Below are positions 47,343-60,075 of a stretch of DNA of 64,000 nt, piece by piece. The notes below the pieces were generated by a model. It was not told the DNA's origin. It saw nothing but the letters and a program-made list of their open reading frames with translations, and did no database searches. The stretch is from Lojkania enalia (Eukaryota; Ascomycota; Dothideomycetes; Pleosporales): assembly GCA_010094045.1 (NCBI GenBank), contig ML986654.1, positions 1 through 64,000 of the forward strand, written 5' to 3'. The translations under genes and the position numbers were made by a program. Numbering within the stretch: position 1 is the stretch's first letter; every line of letters begins with the position of its first letter.

Positions 47343-48996
47343 CTACCCTCCTCCTTATAGGCTAATAGTCCCTATCTACGCTAGTTCGGGAGGGAATTAG
47401 GGCTATTATAAATAGGTTCTAGTATAAAGAAATTTCTTTAAGAAGGTATTTACTAGTAAGAATTAATATATATAGTTACCTATAGAAATACGTTTATTAA
47501 TATAATATTAAGTAAGGTTTTTATAGTAAGTATAATTAACCTATATATTAGCTAGTAACTACTATCGTAACGGTTTATTAATATTATAATTTTATCGCGT
47601 ATAGTAATAAGTATTTACTAGCCTTAGTATATTACTAGGTTACTGTTAACTAAGCTTTCTAAACTAAATAATAACTTCTACTCTATACGTATTATTATAC
47701 GTCCCTAGAACTATTAATTATTAAAGTATTATTAACGCCTTATAGAAAAAATTAATTAATATACTACTCTACCCGCCTTTTAGAGCCTCTTTAAAAGTTT
47801 TTTAAGTTATCTACCTTTAGGCTATATATATACTCGCCCGCGGGCAGCGTATAATATTTTCCTTTCAGTCTCTAAGATTAAAAAAATGCAAGTATTATAC
47901 CTTATAAAATAAAAAGTACAATCCTATATAAATCGTATTTAATACTAGTAAAGTACTTACTATTAATATATTTATAAATCCCCTTCTACTATAAAGAGAA
48001 GTTTCTAGTCTTCCGGGGCTATCTTAAACTATAGGTAGTAGTCCGATATATAGGGGATAAAAAGGATAAAAAGGTAGCTTTTAAGGCTATTTTAGAGTCT
48101 ACTTACAGCCTAGCGCTTATAGCCCAGGTTATAAGGAGTTAGGAAGATAGCCTTCTTACGGCTAGTATCTAGGTAGCTTTATTCTACTAGAGTACTAAAT
48201 TGCTCCGTTGGGTTTCAGCTCTAAAGGCTCTAGTATCTAGCCTTTAAACTAATATTACGGCGCTCTCGGGCGGCTAAGAATAAGGTAGAAAAGGTTTAAG
48301 AAGAGACTAGAGGGAAAGAAGGGGAAGAAGAGTAGAAGAGAAGAGGACTAGAGAGGTATTTAACAGCCTACTATTAGACCCTCCAGATTTTATAGAGGAG
48401 TAATTTCGGGTCTATACTTTAGTTTTTATAATCTACTGTTTAACTCTTATATATTATTATCTACTAGGTAATTTATATTTTCTATACTATTCTTATATAT
48501 CTTAATCTATTTAGTTAGGGCTTTTAAAAGTCCTAGGCAATTTAGATACTTATTATAAAAAGCTCTTAGCTTATAAAGTAAACCTATAAAGTTAAGACTT
48601 TATATTAGATCGGGTTAAGATTATATTCTACCTATTTTACACGGTATTTAAGAGTCTTATAATATAACTTACTAGCTAGTATTTCTTTAACCTCCTACTC
48701 TTCTACCCTATTAATAGCGATAGTAGGTGGTTTTAAAACTTCTTATCTAGGTAGAGAGTTCTAGGGGTTTTTATACAGCAGGTTTAGTACGAAAATATTA
48801 TATATACTTAACTTTAAAGGTAGCTATAAGTAGTATAAGCTTCTAACCTACTCTAGTACTTTAAAAGGACCCTCCTATTAATCGGATAGCTTTCGGCTTA
48901 GTTTCTGGACCGTAAGATTCTTAGTATTTAAATAGACTATATTACTAATCTACTAATTAATCGGTTACTAGTAATAGTTAATAATGGATTATATAC

Positions 48997-49536
48997 NNNN
49001 NNNNNNNNNNNNNNNNNNNNNNNNNNNNNNNNNNNNNNNNNNNNNNNNNNNNNNNNNNNNNNNNNNNNNNNNNNNNNNNNNNNNNNNNNNNNNNNNNNNN
49101 NNNNNNNNNNNNNNNNNNNNNNNNNNNNNNNNNNNNNNNNNNNNNNNNNNNNNNNNNNNNNNNNNNNNNNNNNNNNNNNNNNNNNNNNNNNNNNNNNNNN
49201 NNNNNNNNNNNNNNNNNNNNNNNNNNNNNNNNNNNNNNNNNNNNNNNNNNNNNNNNNNNNNNNNNNNNNNNNNNNNNNNNNNNNNNNNNNNNNNNNNNNN
49301 NNNNNNNNNNNNNNNNNNNNNNNNNNNNNNNNNNNNNNNNNNNNNNNNNNNNNNNNNNNNNNNNNNNNNNNNNNNNNNNNNNNNNNNNNNNNNNNNNNNN
49401 NNNNNNNNNNNNNNNNNNNNNNNNNNNNNNNNNNNNNNNNNNNNNNNNNNNNNNNNNNNNNNNNNNNNNNNNNNNNNNNNNNNNNNNNNNNNNNNNNNNN
49501 NNNNNNNNNNNNNNNNNNNNNNNNNNNNNNNNNNNN
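48997..49536. other. Assembly gap (N)
   Basis: 540 undetermined bases spanning the H3/I2 junction. From the H1 and I1 alignments I expect about 292 bp of H and 223 bp of I here, close to the gap length. Any open frame across it is an artefact. Confidence 0.98.
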
Positions 49537-51185
49537 TTAGTATATAAAAGTAAGGAATAGCTCTACAACATAATTACCGGCCTAATTTAATAAAGCTTAG
49601 TAAGATTAAGGAGTAGGTAATTGTTTAGTATATACTAGATCTAGATATAAGAGGATTTCCGCTGCGGCTTACTACTATTTAAAATATAGCCAATTTACTG
49701 CTAGTTGCGCGCTCTACTAGCTAGGTTAGAAAGAACTAGGTAGAGAACTTTATTAAACGTACGCCTGAGCTTAAGGTTAAATTTAATTAAAAGTACAACT
49801 ATTTAAGAGCTAAATATAAGGATCCTAAGGTTATAGAAGGCTGGTTCTACCTTATATAGAATATAAAGGCTAAATATAGTATTATTAACGAAGATATATA
49901 CAACTTTAACGAATTAGGCTTTATAATAGGCGTAATATCGATAGAAGTAGTAGTTACTAGCTCTAAGAGACGGAATTAACTAAAGCAGCTCCAGCTAGGT
50001 AATTATAAGTAGACTATAGTTATCTAGGGTATTAACGCGATAGGATAGACGATACTACCTTTTATTATCTTTATAGGCACCTACTACCTCTCTATATAGT
50101 ATAAAGAAGACGATATTCTACTAACCTAGGCTATATAGGTTACTGATAACGGCTGGACGATAAATAATATTAGTATTAAGTGGTTAAAGCACTTTAACGC
50201 GTATATAAAGGATCGTACTGTTAGTATATATTAATTACTAATTCTCAACGGCTATAAGAACTACGACTCGCTTAAATTCAGGCAGCTCTATAAAAAAAAG
50301 AATATTATTACTCTCTGCATACCTCTACATTTATTATATCTACTATAGCTACTAGATATAGGTTATTTCTCGCTTTTAAAGACTACGTATAGACGCTAAG
50401 TCGGGTAGTTAATGTGCGGTTATATTAACTACATTACAAAAATCGAGTTCTTACCCTATTTTAAAACAGCTTTTAACGCAGCAATTATAAAGAGTAATAT
50501 TCTAAGTAGCTTTTAAAGTACTAGTCTAGTTCTATTTAATTTAGATACAGTACTATTAAAGCTTAAAGTTTAACTGCGTATGCTAATATCCCCTATAGTT
50601 AAAGATACCCCTTAGAAGTTAAAAATACTAAGTAATTCTATTAAATTTGGGTCTTAATCTATATACGTTTAATTAAGAGTTTAAAAGTACCTAGATAGCT
50701 CGCCTATTTTAATAGTAGAGGCGTTTAAATAGTTTATAAAGGGTGCTACGTATATAATATATAAAAACGTACTATTATACGCTTAGGTTACTGAGCTTTA
50801 AGCAGCTAATAAGGCCGCTATATAACGTCGATTATATAAAAGAAAGCGTATATAGAAGGAAGGTAACCTAATAATTAAAGAAGGTGCTTAATTAACTACT
50901 CTAAAAGAGTTTAGCGCTTGTACTAATAGAAAGAAGAGTAGAAAGAAGGCGCGCGTTAATAGAGGCCAGCCGACTTAAAGGCGCTATAGGTAGTATAGTA
51001 AGGCTAGGTATAACTCGCGGACGTGTAAAAATAATACTATAGATATAGAAGAATAGGCTACTATACTATATAGTACGATAGAATATAAGAAAGTATAATA
51101 TTTTGCGAAAAATAGTTACGATTTTAGTATAGTCTTAATATTATAATCAGCTCGCTTGGGTAATCAGCTCGCTTATACTATATAT
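49537..51185 (+). mobile_element. pogo/Fot1-like DNA transposon, family 3, copy I2 (left end in gap)
   Basis: Collinear with I1 from its base 224 onward, ending with the same right inverted end at 51185 and TA at 51186-51187. The left end should fall near 49314 inside the gap. Inserted in the integrase region of H3, in opposite orientation. The C-terminal knuckle is collinear with that of I1. It retains somewhat more CG and CA/TG than its host. Confidence 0.9.
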
Positions 51186-54100
51186 TATCTGTTAGTCTCT
51201 TTATAATAAGTAGTAGATAGTTTAATCTTTACGCCTAAAATATAGCAGAATTCAAACTAGAAACTAGATATAAACTAAAGTCCTTAATCTAAAATAATAG
51301 TTTTAAACATATAGCTAAAGTAGTATACCTATTAAATAAATAATTTAGCTATTTCTCGTGTATTAATTATACGATAGTAGAGAATAGATATAACTTATTT
51401 AGATAGGCGATTAATTACTACTATAATCTAATTATATCCGGACTTATCTATAGAAAAATCCTTAAAGTTAATATATAGGTACTATATTAGTTAATTTAAT
51501 ATAAGAAATAGTTAGATAAAACCTAGAGTTTAGGTTTATATTAGATAAGCTTTATAGTATAGGATATAATTCTATATATATCGTTTATAAGTAGCTTCTA
51601 TACCCTTCTAATAGTACTTCTAGGATAGTAACTAATAGATTTTAGTAGCGCTTAGATATATAGAGGATACTTAGTTATAAACTTCTTATATAAGTCGCGT
51701 ATAAAGGCTTAAATCTAATAGGATATATAAGTAATTATTATAGAGGAGTAGTCTATTCTCTATCTAATACTTATAGGGTAGAAGTATACGTTCCTGCGTA
51801 AAGGAGGCTTAGTTTTCCTATAGTAATACGTCGATTAACTCTAGAGAGTCTAGTAATATAATCTACTCTTAGCCTCTAATAATATTTAGTATAGCTACTT
51901 AAGATATTATTTAGATAATATAGGATTAGACTAATTTAGTATTAATTTAGGGGTAAAGTTAATACGGTCTAAGTAGGACTCTTAACTAGTTATTAGTTTA
52001 AGTTACTTTTAAGTTTTCTATATCTTATTCGCGACAACTAAAGATATCTATTCTAATATTATTCTTGCCTAGAGTATACTCGATTCGGAACTAATACTAA
52101 GCTAATTTCTTAGTCTAATAAACTTAATAAGTATTAAGTACCTTTATAGTTATAAAATATTCGAGTAAGCGATAATTGGTATATACTAGAGTCCTAGTAG
52201 CTACTAAAGTAAATTCTACCCTCTATTATTTAAACGTAGTAATAATTGCGAATAGTTTCTTATTATAAATTTTCTAGTTTAGTTTTAAACCGGATAGAAC
52301 CTTACTATAGAATACTATAAGGTACTATTTTCCGTCGGGATATTTCTATAATAATACTTCTATAACTACTCTATTAGAGGTATTAGTTTCTATTTTTATT
52401 TCTAACGTAGGGTTAAAGTAGTAGAGAGTAGGTATACTTAATAGGGCTAACTTTAATTTCTTAAAGGTAATATCACATTCTAAAATCTATATAAAAAGGG
52501 TTATAGGGCTCTATAGTATAATAATTAGCTTTATAATATACGAGAATTCCGGTATAAACTATTAATAGAATCTAGTAAAACCTAAGAAGAATTTTACACC
52601 TGTTATAGTAGTAGGTAGCTGCTAGTTATGTAGTACTTCTACCTTCTCTAGATTAATCTTAAGACCTTTATTTAAGAGGATATAGTTAAGGTATTTAGTT
52701 CGGGTAATATAGAATTCGCTCTTTTTAATATTAACTTATAACCCTACTTAATATAATCTCTTAAGAACTTTCTTAACGTAGATAGTATATATTATCTTAT
52801 CTTTAGAGTAGATAAGAATATTATCTAGATAAGTAATATAGAAGTTATTTAGGTAGTCGATTAGTATATTATTTATATAGTACTAGTAAGTTGCTAGGCT
52901 GTTATATAATTTAAAAGGTAGAACTTTATACTTATAGGTTCTGTATTAAGTTTAAAAGGTAGTATATTCTTTAAAACTAGGGTCTATTCTAATCTTATTA
53001 AAGACCGCGCGAATATTAAACTTAGTAAAGATTATTATCTTAATAGGCCTAAATAGGAGTTTATCTATACGCGGTATTAGATATATATTCTTATAGGTAA
53101 GAACGTTAAGTTTATAATAATCTATATAAATATATAGGTTACTATTAGGTTTATAGATATATAGGATTAGAGATATAAAAGAGCTTAGACTCTACTTAAT
53201 ATACCTATTCTATAAATTATCTATAATATACTTCTTAGTTACCTCTAACTTCTTAATATTCTATTTATATAATAGGCTGTAATTATTAAAGAAGAGTTTT
53301 ATAAGGATAATCTTATAATTATAAGAGTAGTATTCTAGTAATTAATAAGCTGTAGTTTTACTAAATATATCCTAATACCTATAGTATTTAGATAGTAATT
53401 AGAGATTTACTAGTACTTTATTTTCAGCCTTATCTTCTAGCTCTAGGGCTTACTTATCTTTAATTAGCCGCTTAATTTCGTATAGAGATATAGAGAAAAA
53501 CTCGTTCTCTTTCCTCTTTATATTAAAGTAGAAAGTATTAGCTATAATAAGAGTAATAATAGGAGAATAGGTTTTCTTCGGATCGGATTTAAACTTTATT
53601 ATATACGGGCGTATAGGAGCTCTAAGCTTATTTAGATTATAGGCTATAAGAGATTAATATAGTTTTAGCAGTTTTAGTAAACCTTTAATATAATAGATAG
53701 TCGGACTGTAAGACTACTAATATTAGTCCTTTTCCTATAGAGTATCGTGTTACTAGATATCTAGCTCTACCTCTTTATCGCGTGCTGGCTGAGTTAATTA
53801 TATAAGAAGAGGAGGTAATAGATTATAAATAGTAAGATACTTAAAGGGCTATATAATCCGATTCTTATCTATATCTAGCTAGAGTTAAAAGTAATATAAC
53901 TATTTAATACTAATAATATAATCCTAAGTATCTAGGTCTATAATAATAAATAGATAGTTTTAGATAGTTCTCCTATTAATTTATAGGTATAAGTAGATAT
54001 ACTAATTAACTAGAGTTTAGATTTGGTCCTAAAAACCTTTAACAATAATTTTAAAGGGTAAGCGCTATATTAATATATATAGAGCTTAAGAGAGTAATCT

Positions 54101-55210
54101 AACTATTATAAAATTAAGGAATAGAAAGCCTTAGGTACTAGTATTAATAAGGGCGTTTAGTTGTATACTAACGCCTTTTAAATATAGAATAGTAGGAATT
54201 TAAAAGTACTTTCCTCTAAATAAATATAACAAATTAATATTTAATAAGTTATACCTACTTAAGTCTAGAATAGAAAGTTTTTCTAGGCGTCTCTATTTCC
54301 TACCCGAGAACTATCTAGGTAGTACTTATTTACGTCTAAAAACTCTTCTTCTTTAATCTCCTCTTATTTAACTTCTATTTCTTATACTTTAAAGACTATA
54401 TATTCGTTTATAAAGTATTCTAGTTTACTATAGTTATAGTAATTATCTAGAGTCGTATACCTTTTAGATATAGAAGTCTTACTAGATTATTAGAAAGCAA
54501 TTATAGTAGAATAAAATATTAATACTAGAGTAGATTAGGGTAGTATTAGATTGTAAGTTATTTTAGATAAACTCTTAAAAGTCTTCTAGTACTAATCCGA
54601 ATTTATTTTAGCTATAACCTAGAGGCTAATAGTTTATTCTAGAAGATTAAGAATACTCCTCCTTTCTATATTATAGGCTATTAAATAGGCGACTATAGTA
54701 TTAAAGGAACCTTTCTATATAAGCTTAAAGCTAAGGTTTAGTATCCTTAGGCTAGAGAGAATCTTATCCTATAGGTAGAAGAACTATTTAGATTAGAATA
54801 CGAATCCCCTAATAGTTGTACTAATAAAGCGAGCTTTAAAAGTTAGGAACGCTTCTCTCTTATTTATTCTTAGGACCTAAAATACCTAATACACCTTTAT
54901 CTCTTTATTATCTATAATAAAATATAATTATAGAAATAAAATTATTTCTTTAATATTCTTAAACTAATACTAGTCCGATTTAACTAGATATTTTAGCTCT
55001 AGATATCCTTTCGCAGTACTAGAGGTATATCCTTATACTAATACTATATATACACACTCTATCTAATAGTAATCTATATTAATCTCGAGTTGGTCTAAGA
55101 TTAAAGCTTACTATTATTTAAATATAGGTTTATTACTATCTATAAAGCTTTTAATCTTAGACGTATATTTAGTAAGATAGGTTTAAGGGGGCTTAGAAGT
55201 AGCTGAGAAG

Positions 55211-55285
55211 TTTCTTACTAAGGGAGTTATAAAAGTTTCTTACTAAGAGAGTTGTAAAAGTTTCCTACTAAGAGAGTCGTAAAAG
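55211..55285. repeat. 25-bp tandem triplication in H3 gag
   Basis: TTTCTTACTAAGRGAGTYRTAAAAG-type units start at 55211, 55236 and 55261, with a further partial start at 55286. H1 (about 25148) and H2 (about 32310) have only one unit. The two extra units add 50 bp, which would shift the reading frame. Confidence 0.88.
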
Positions 55286-55907
55286 TTTCTTAGCGTATTA
55301 TTAGTACTAATTCGGTGGTTTATAGAGGTTAATTAGAACTAATAGTTCTCTATTATATTAAGTATATAATCTTCTCTTATAAAATTATGATTTATTCCTT
55401 AAGGGTTAGTTTACTCTAATTTCCCTCTAAATTAGATAGGTTCTTTACTACTAGCCCTATAGAAAGGGGTCCGCCTATTATAGGGCCCCCTATAGGAGGT
55501 AACAGTTGTTCTATACGTATAGATAGAAGTTTACTCTTACTATAATTTACGCGTATATTAATTCTAGTATAGGAATCAGAAGGTAAATTATAGTTAGATA
55601 TTAACGGTTACCTCTAATTCTAATAGGTTATTAATAGTCTTTAAGTTTCTATCTAGGCGTACTTTACGCGGCTTTTCTAAAGGTAATCTTAATTATAGAA
55701 GATAGGAAGTTCTAAACCTAAAAGCTTTAGTTAATAGAAGATCTTTAAAATTCTATTTAAGTAACTAAATAATTTAATATAATAGTATATAAGTATTATA
55801 ATCTAAACTAAATTAGATATATTTTAGACTTAGATATATTTAAATAAATAATCGATGCGATATTATTAAAAAGGCTATTACTAGTAGTATTAAATTTTTC
55901 TATATAA

Positions 55908-56167
55908 TATAATAGTATAGATAAGATAATAGGTCTAAATATAGTACGAATCTACTTAGAGGTATATAGGAGTATATAGGGGATTAGGGACCTAAGAATT
56001 CTATTAACACTTATAGGCCTTATATAAAAGAATATAGAAAAACTACTAAGCTACTTATAAGGGGGTATATAACTATATACGGATGGGAAAAGGGGTAGAA
56101 CCGGGGGTAGGATAAGATAAGTAAAAAGATAAAGCTTTTCGTAGAACGATTTCTTTGCATCGTTACA
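55908..56167 (-). repeat. H3 5' LTR (260 bp)
   Basis: Pairs with 47083-47342 and retains the terminal CA (GTTACA). Followed by the ATTAC duplication. Confidence 0.93.
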
Positions 56168-57025
56168 ATTACCTTATATTTATACTTCTTATACTTTATA
56201 AATATCGTATTTACCGCCCGGAGATTTCTATTCTCTATCTCTAAAAACGACTACCTATATATTATAGATATAATACCCTTTATAAAACTTATAAGACTTT
56301 TAAGTATTAATATTAGTAAGCTATTTTAATATTATTCTACGTACTATTATATATATTATATCTAGTACTCTACCTCTAAATAATTATATAGTATTTATAA
56401 CTACTATTTAGTAGATTTTAGAAGTAGTAGTATTAGAGTTTATAAAGTTTAGATATTAAGCTTTAAAATAATATAACCTAGATTAAATAAGATCAATCTA
56501 GACCCTCTAAAGCCTCTAGCTATATTTTTATTAATAATAGTATTATTAAAAGCCGTTTTAAATATAAATAGGAAGTTTTATTTAGTTATATAGTTAATAT
56601 AGTACTAAATTAAGCTTTTAATCTCCTTACTATATACATACTTTAATAGACTAAAATAGCCTATATTAAGTAGCTATAGAATATAAGATAAATATAGAGG
56701 TATATAAAGTATAATAATATTATATTCTTTATAATAATTATAAAATTCGATAGAATTATAGTTATTATAGCTGTTTATAATAAGTAGTTAGTAGGTACTA
56801 GTAGTACTAGCTTTAGTATATTTGTTAAAGTATTTAAGCTACTTAAACCTATATTTAATAAACGTCCAGCCTTTCTTACTAATAGATAAAACCTATTAAA
56901 GCTTATCTACAATTAACTAGTACTAGATATTATATTATTACGCGCCCTTAAGAATAATTAATAGTAGAACTAGCTAGCTATATATATTTACTACTATAAT
57001 TACTATTATCTACTTAGTATTATTA

Positions 57026-58879
57026 ACGTATTTTACAAGCGAGTTACCTACCTAAGTAAGTTGCCTACCTTATCAGCTATCTCTATATTTAGAGGTATAT
57101 ATTATAATAACGCCTGCAGGTATTACTATAATAATTTAATAGAGGATAGATATACTATTTATCTGCTACTATATAAGTTCTAGTATTATATCTAGACTCG
57201 CTACAGCGGCTGCAGCGCTTCTAGTATAGCGTGCCTGCTCTTCTACGCTTCCTACCTACGCGTACTTCATCCTCTAACTGCTTATCTACCTCCTTTTAAG
57301 CAGCTATCTTAGCAGCTTCAGCCTTAGTAAGGCTATCTTACTTCTATAGAACCTTTTTTAATCGCTTTTTGCGCTGCGATAGAGCCTTATTTACTTCCTA
57401 AAGCTGATTAACCTAACGCTAAAATAGTATATATAAATAAGTTATCTATATAGTACCTTTAGTAAGCGAATTAAGAGAATTATTAATCGTAGTAGGTAAA
57501 CTATTCTAATATCTAGTAATATAGTCTTAAATTAGTATTGTTTAAGACCCTAGTTTAACAGCGTTGGTTAGTGTTTTTAACTCCTAGAAGCAACTAGCTA
57601 CTAGTAGTAGTAATAGAGTATGAAGTTTAATATTAAGCTTTAATAGTACTATATTAGAATTATATAGTACTAGACTAGTACCTTAAAAGCTTGCGTATAT
57701 ATTAGCCTTAATAATAGAGCGCTGATATACTATATAAAAGGTTAGTAGAAAGTTAAGCTTTATAATATAGTAGATACTAGCTTATATAAGTTTATCAATT
57801 TTACGCCTATATACTTTCTTTAATAGCGAGAAGTAGCCTATATCTAGAAGCTATAGTAGATGTAATAAATGTACTAGTATATATAATAGAATAATATTCT
57901 TTTCTTTATAGAGTAGCTGAAATTTAATAGACCTATAGCTCTTATAGCTATTAATAACTAGCAGATAATAAGCGCCTACTATATACTACTTTATATACTA
58001 ATTAAAACGCTCTAGCTATTTAATCGCGAGCTTATTATTTATCTATCTACTATTACTCAGCGCGATTACTCTTCTAGATAGTATATTATCGCCCTAATAC
58101 TATATAGAGAGGTGCTGCTTGCTAGTAAAGATAATAAATAGTAGGATAGTATTACCGCGAGCGTTAATAGCCTAAATAACTGTTATCTACTTATAATCGC
58201 CTAGCTGTAGTAATTTTAGTCGACTAGCTAATAGCTTAGTACTAGTAACTACTTTACTAGTAGATATAATACTTATCTAGAAGCCCGTCTCGTTAAAATT
58301 ATAGATATTATTATTAGTAATACTATACTTTACTTTAGTATTGCGTACTAGGTTAAACTAGCTACTAATAACTTTAGGATCCTTATAGAGAGCTCTTTAA
58401 TAGTTGTATTTTTAATAGAAGTATATTTTAAGCTTAGGAATACGATTAATAAAGTTTATTAGCTAGTTTTTGCTAACCTAGTCTATAGAGCGAGCTCTAA
58501 GTAAATAGTTGGCTATATCTTATATACTATCGATTATAGGAAGGTATCTACGAGATAATAGGTCTAGTATATACTATATTATAGTTGATTCTTCTAGCTT
58601 TATAAGCTTCTTTAAATTGGGCTCGTAATTGTGTTGTAAAGGTTTGCCGGTGTATCAGTCTCTAAGCGTCGTTTAGGAGATACTATAGGTAGCTGCAGCA
58701 CTTTATATACTCTAAATTTAATCTTAATTAATAGCTAAGATAGTTAGTAATACCTAACCTTCTTAATAAATTAATTGAGGTTAAGGTAGTTGCTGCATTG
58801 CGTTATAAGTAGGTAGGGTATAACTTTTTAGCAAAAGTAGGCGACTCGCTTAGGTAGGCGACTCGCTTATAAAATACGT
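57026..58879 (-). mobile_element. pogo/Fot1-like DNA transposon, family 2, copy G2 (1854 bp)
   Basis: TA at 57024-57025 and 58880-58881. The ends start ACGTATTTTACAAGCGAGTT on the left, and the right end is its imperfect complement with the GCGAGTCGCCTA-type motif present twice. Full-length partner of the deleted copy G1. Inserted in pogo copy F. It keeps clearly more CA/TG and CG than the surrounding F sequence. Confidence 0.94.
57130..58700 (-). pseudogene. G2 transposase remnant (pogo type) with C-terminal zinc knuckle
   Basis: Minus-strand DDE-type transposase. The first catalytic Asp context N-F-N-E-T-G-F lies near 58285-58310 (Asp turned to Asn). A basic linker (V-R-V-G-R-K-R-R-R-A-G) precedes a CCHC knuckle at 57173-57214, read as C-S-R-C-S-E-S-R-Y-N-T-R-T-Y: both first Cys residues intact, His and last Cys turned to Tyr. 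Several TAA/TAG interrupt the frame, so the copy is dead, but it is the better-preserved member of family 2. Confidence 0.85.
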
Positions 58880-60075
58880 TAGGCTAGATAGATTTAAGTA
58901 TTTATCGCCTCTTAGTACTAGTAATAACTATTCTTAAGCTAATTTTATCTATTTAAAAACTAGTCTTATTAAAATTATATATATTTTTATTAAAAATACT
59001 ATATTTAGCCTTAATATTATATATAAGATAGAACTAGTTTTAAATAATCTTAAGATCTTTATTTAGAGTTTTTTAGTAGTTATATCGTTAATTAATATAT
59101 AATTTAAACTCTAAAACGTATAAGATAAAGTAATTAAGCTAATTTTTACTAATAGATTGTTAACTATAATTAAAGAGTAGTTTATTAGCTATATTTTATA
59201 GTATATTAAGATTAAGCTAAAACTTATATATATTTATATTAAATATATAGTTTATAATTAACCTCTATTCTAGATTTATAAGATTTTTTAAATTGGGGGT
59301 ATAATTAGCCTTATAAGGTCTTCTATTACAGCACTCTTTTAGAGTAGTATAACTAACTTTAAACGCTTATACTATAGTTAGATTTAATTTAAATTAACCT
59401 TATTTAAAAGCTTTATTTACTATAGTTATATAAGCTTTAGATAAATATATTCTATTATATAGTTGTAAAGATATTACGAAAATTAATAGAGTAGTAGAGA
59501 TTTTAGTAAATTACTAACTACTCAGTAGTTTTAACTACTTAGTAGTAGATTATATTAGTTATTTCTATTATTATATTAACTTATTCTATATTCTTATAAA
59601 TATAGTTATTATATCTACTTCTAAAGAGGTAGTCTTATTAGCTAATCCCAATATTCTACTTATATAAGTTTCCTATATTACTTACTAAAGGTATCTCTTT
59701 TCTTATAACTAGAGTAGTTTAACTAGTCTTACTTCTTCTAACTTTATAAAAGCAGTTAAAATATAACAGCCTTTAATTAACTAAATATAAGATAGAGTAA
59801 TAACTAAGAGTAATTATATACTATAGAGGATTATTCTTATAAACTTATAATAGAAATATATAAGTAGAGTATATAAAGGATATTTAAATTAACTATAAAG
59901 AGCTATAAAGATTAGAGTTATAAGGTTATTAAATATAATTTAGTTCTCTTACTATTTCTTTCTATTTAGTTACTTAGTTAATTAAACTACTTAATATATT
60001 ATATATTTTATATTAGTTTTATTCTTCTAGTTATATAGAGTTCTAAATCTTAATTAGGTCTAGTATAGAAATTCC

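Larger units (their letters stand above)
48400..55750 (-). pseudogene. H3 gag-pol remnant, split by I2 and a gap
   Basis: Minus-strand gag-pol collinear with H2. The knuckle at 54400-54441 is fully mutated (all ligands Tyr). The RT block (V-L-P-F-x-L) lies near 52905-52935 and the YLDD box near 52820-52840. The integrase region is interrupted by I2 and the N gap (48997-51185). A 25-bp triplication in gag is unique to this copy. Stops throughout. Confidence 0.8.
47083..56167 (-). mobile_element. Ty3/gypsy retrotransposon H, copy 3 (H3), carrying I2
   Basis: 260-bp LTRs at 47083-47342 and 55908-56167. Perfect duplication ATTAC at 47078-47082 and 56168-56172, inside the 3' part of pogo copy F. 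The C-rich tract CTACCCTCCTCCTTAT (47343-47358) is the minus-strand polypurine tract. An N gap and pogo copy I2 interrupt it. Without I2 it is about 7.2 kb, like H1 and H2. Confidence 0.94.
46758..59555 (-). mobile_element. pogo/Fot1-like DNA transposon, family 1, copy F, split by H3 and G2
   Basis: Left end 46758 (TA at 46756-46757), right end 59555 (TA at 59556-59557). The ends match D and E. The three pieces (46758-47082, 56168-57025, 58880-59555) are collinear with the reverse complement of D. Subtracting H3 (9085 + 5 bp duplication) and G2 (1854 + 2 bp) leaves exactly 1852 bp, the length of C and D. The transposase is heavily mutated. This copy records two later insertions and is itself inserted in K. 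Confidence 0.94.
42288..60075 (-). mobile_element. Retrotransposon K (gag-protease), in three pieces
   Basis: Host sequence of D and F: 42288-43368, 45221-46757 and 59556-about 60075, all on the minus strand. Read from right to left it shows a gag-like stretch, a CCHC knuckle and an aspartic protease motif; then it is cut at the A2 LTR (42287) before reverse transcriptase. No LTR of K is identified. The right limit near 60075, where A3 begins, is approximate. Removing D and F (with one TA each) makes the pieces continuous. Confidence 0.65.

Noticed and set aside
48984..49547. Apparent 187-codon plus-strand open frame
   Set aside because: It is almost entirely the N gap at 48997-49536. Only a few codons at either end are real sequence, and they belong to H3 and I2.
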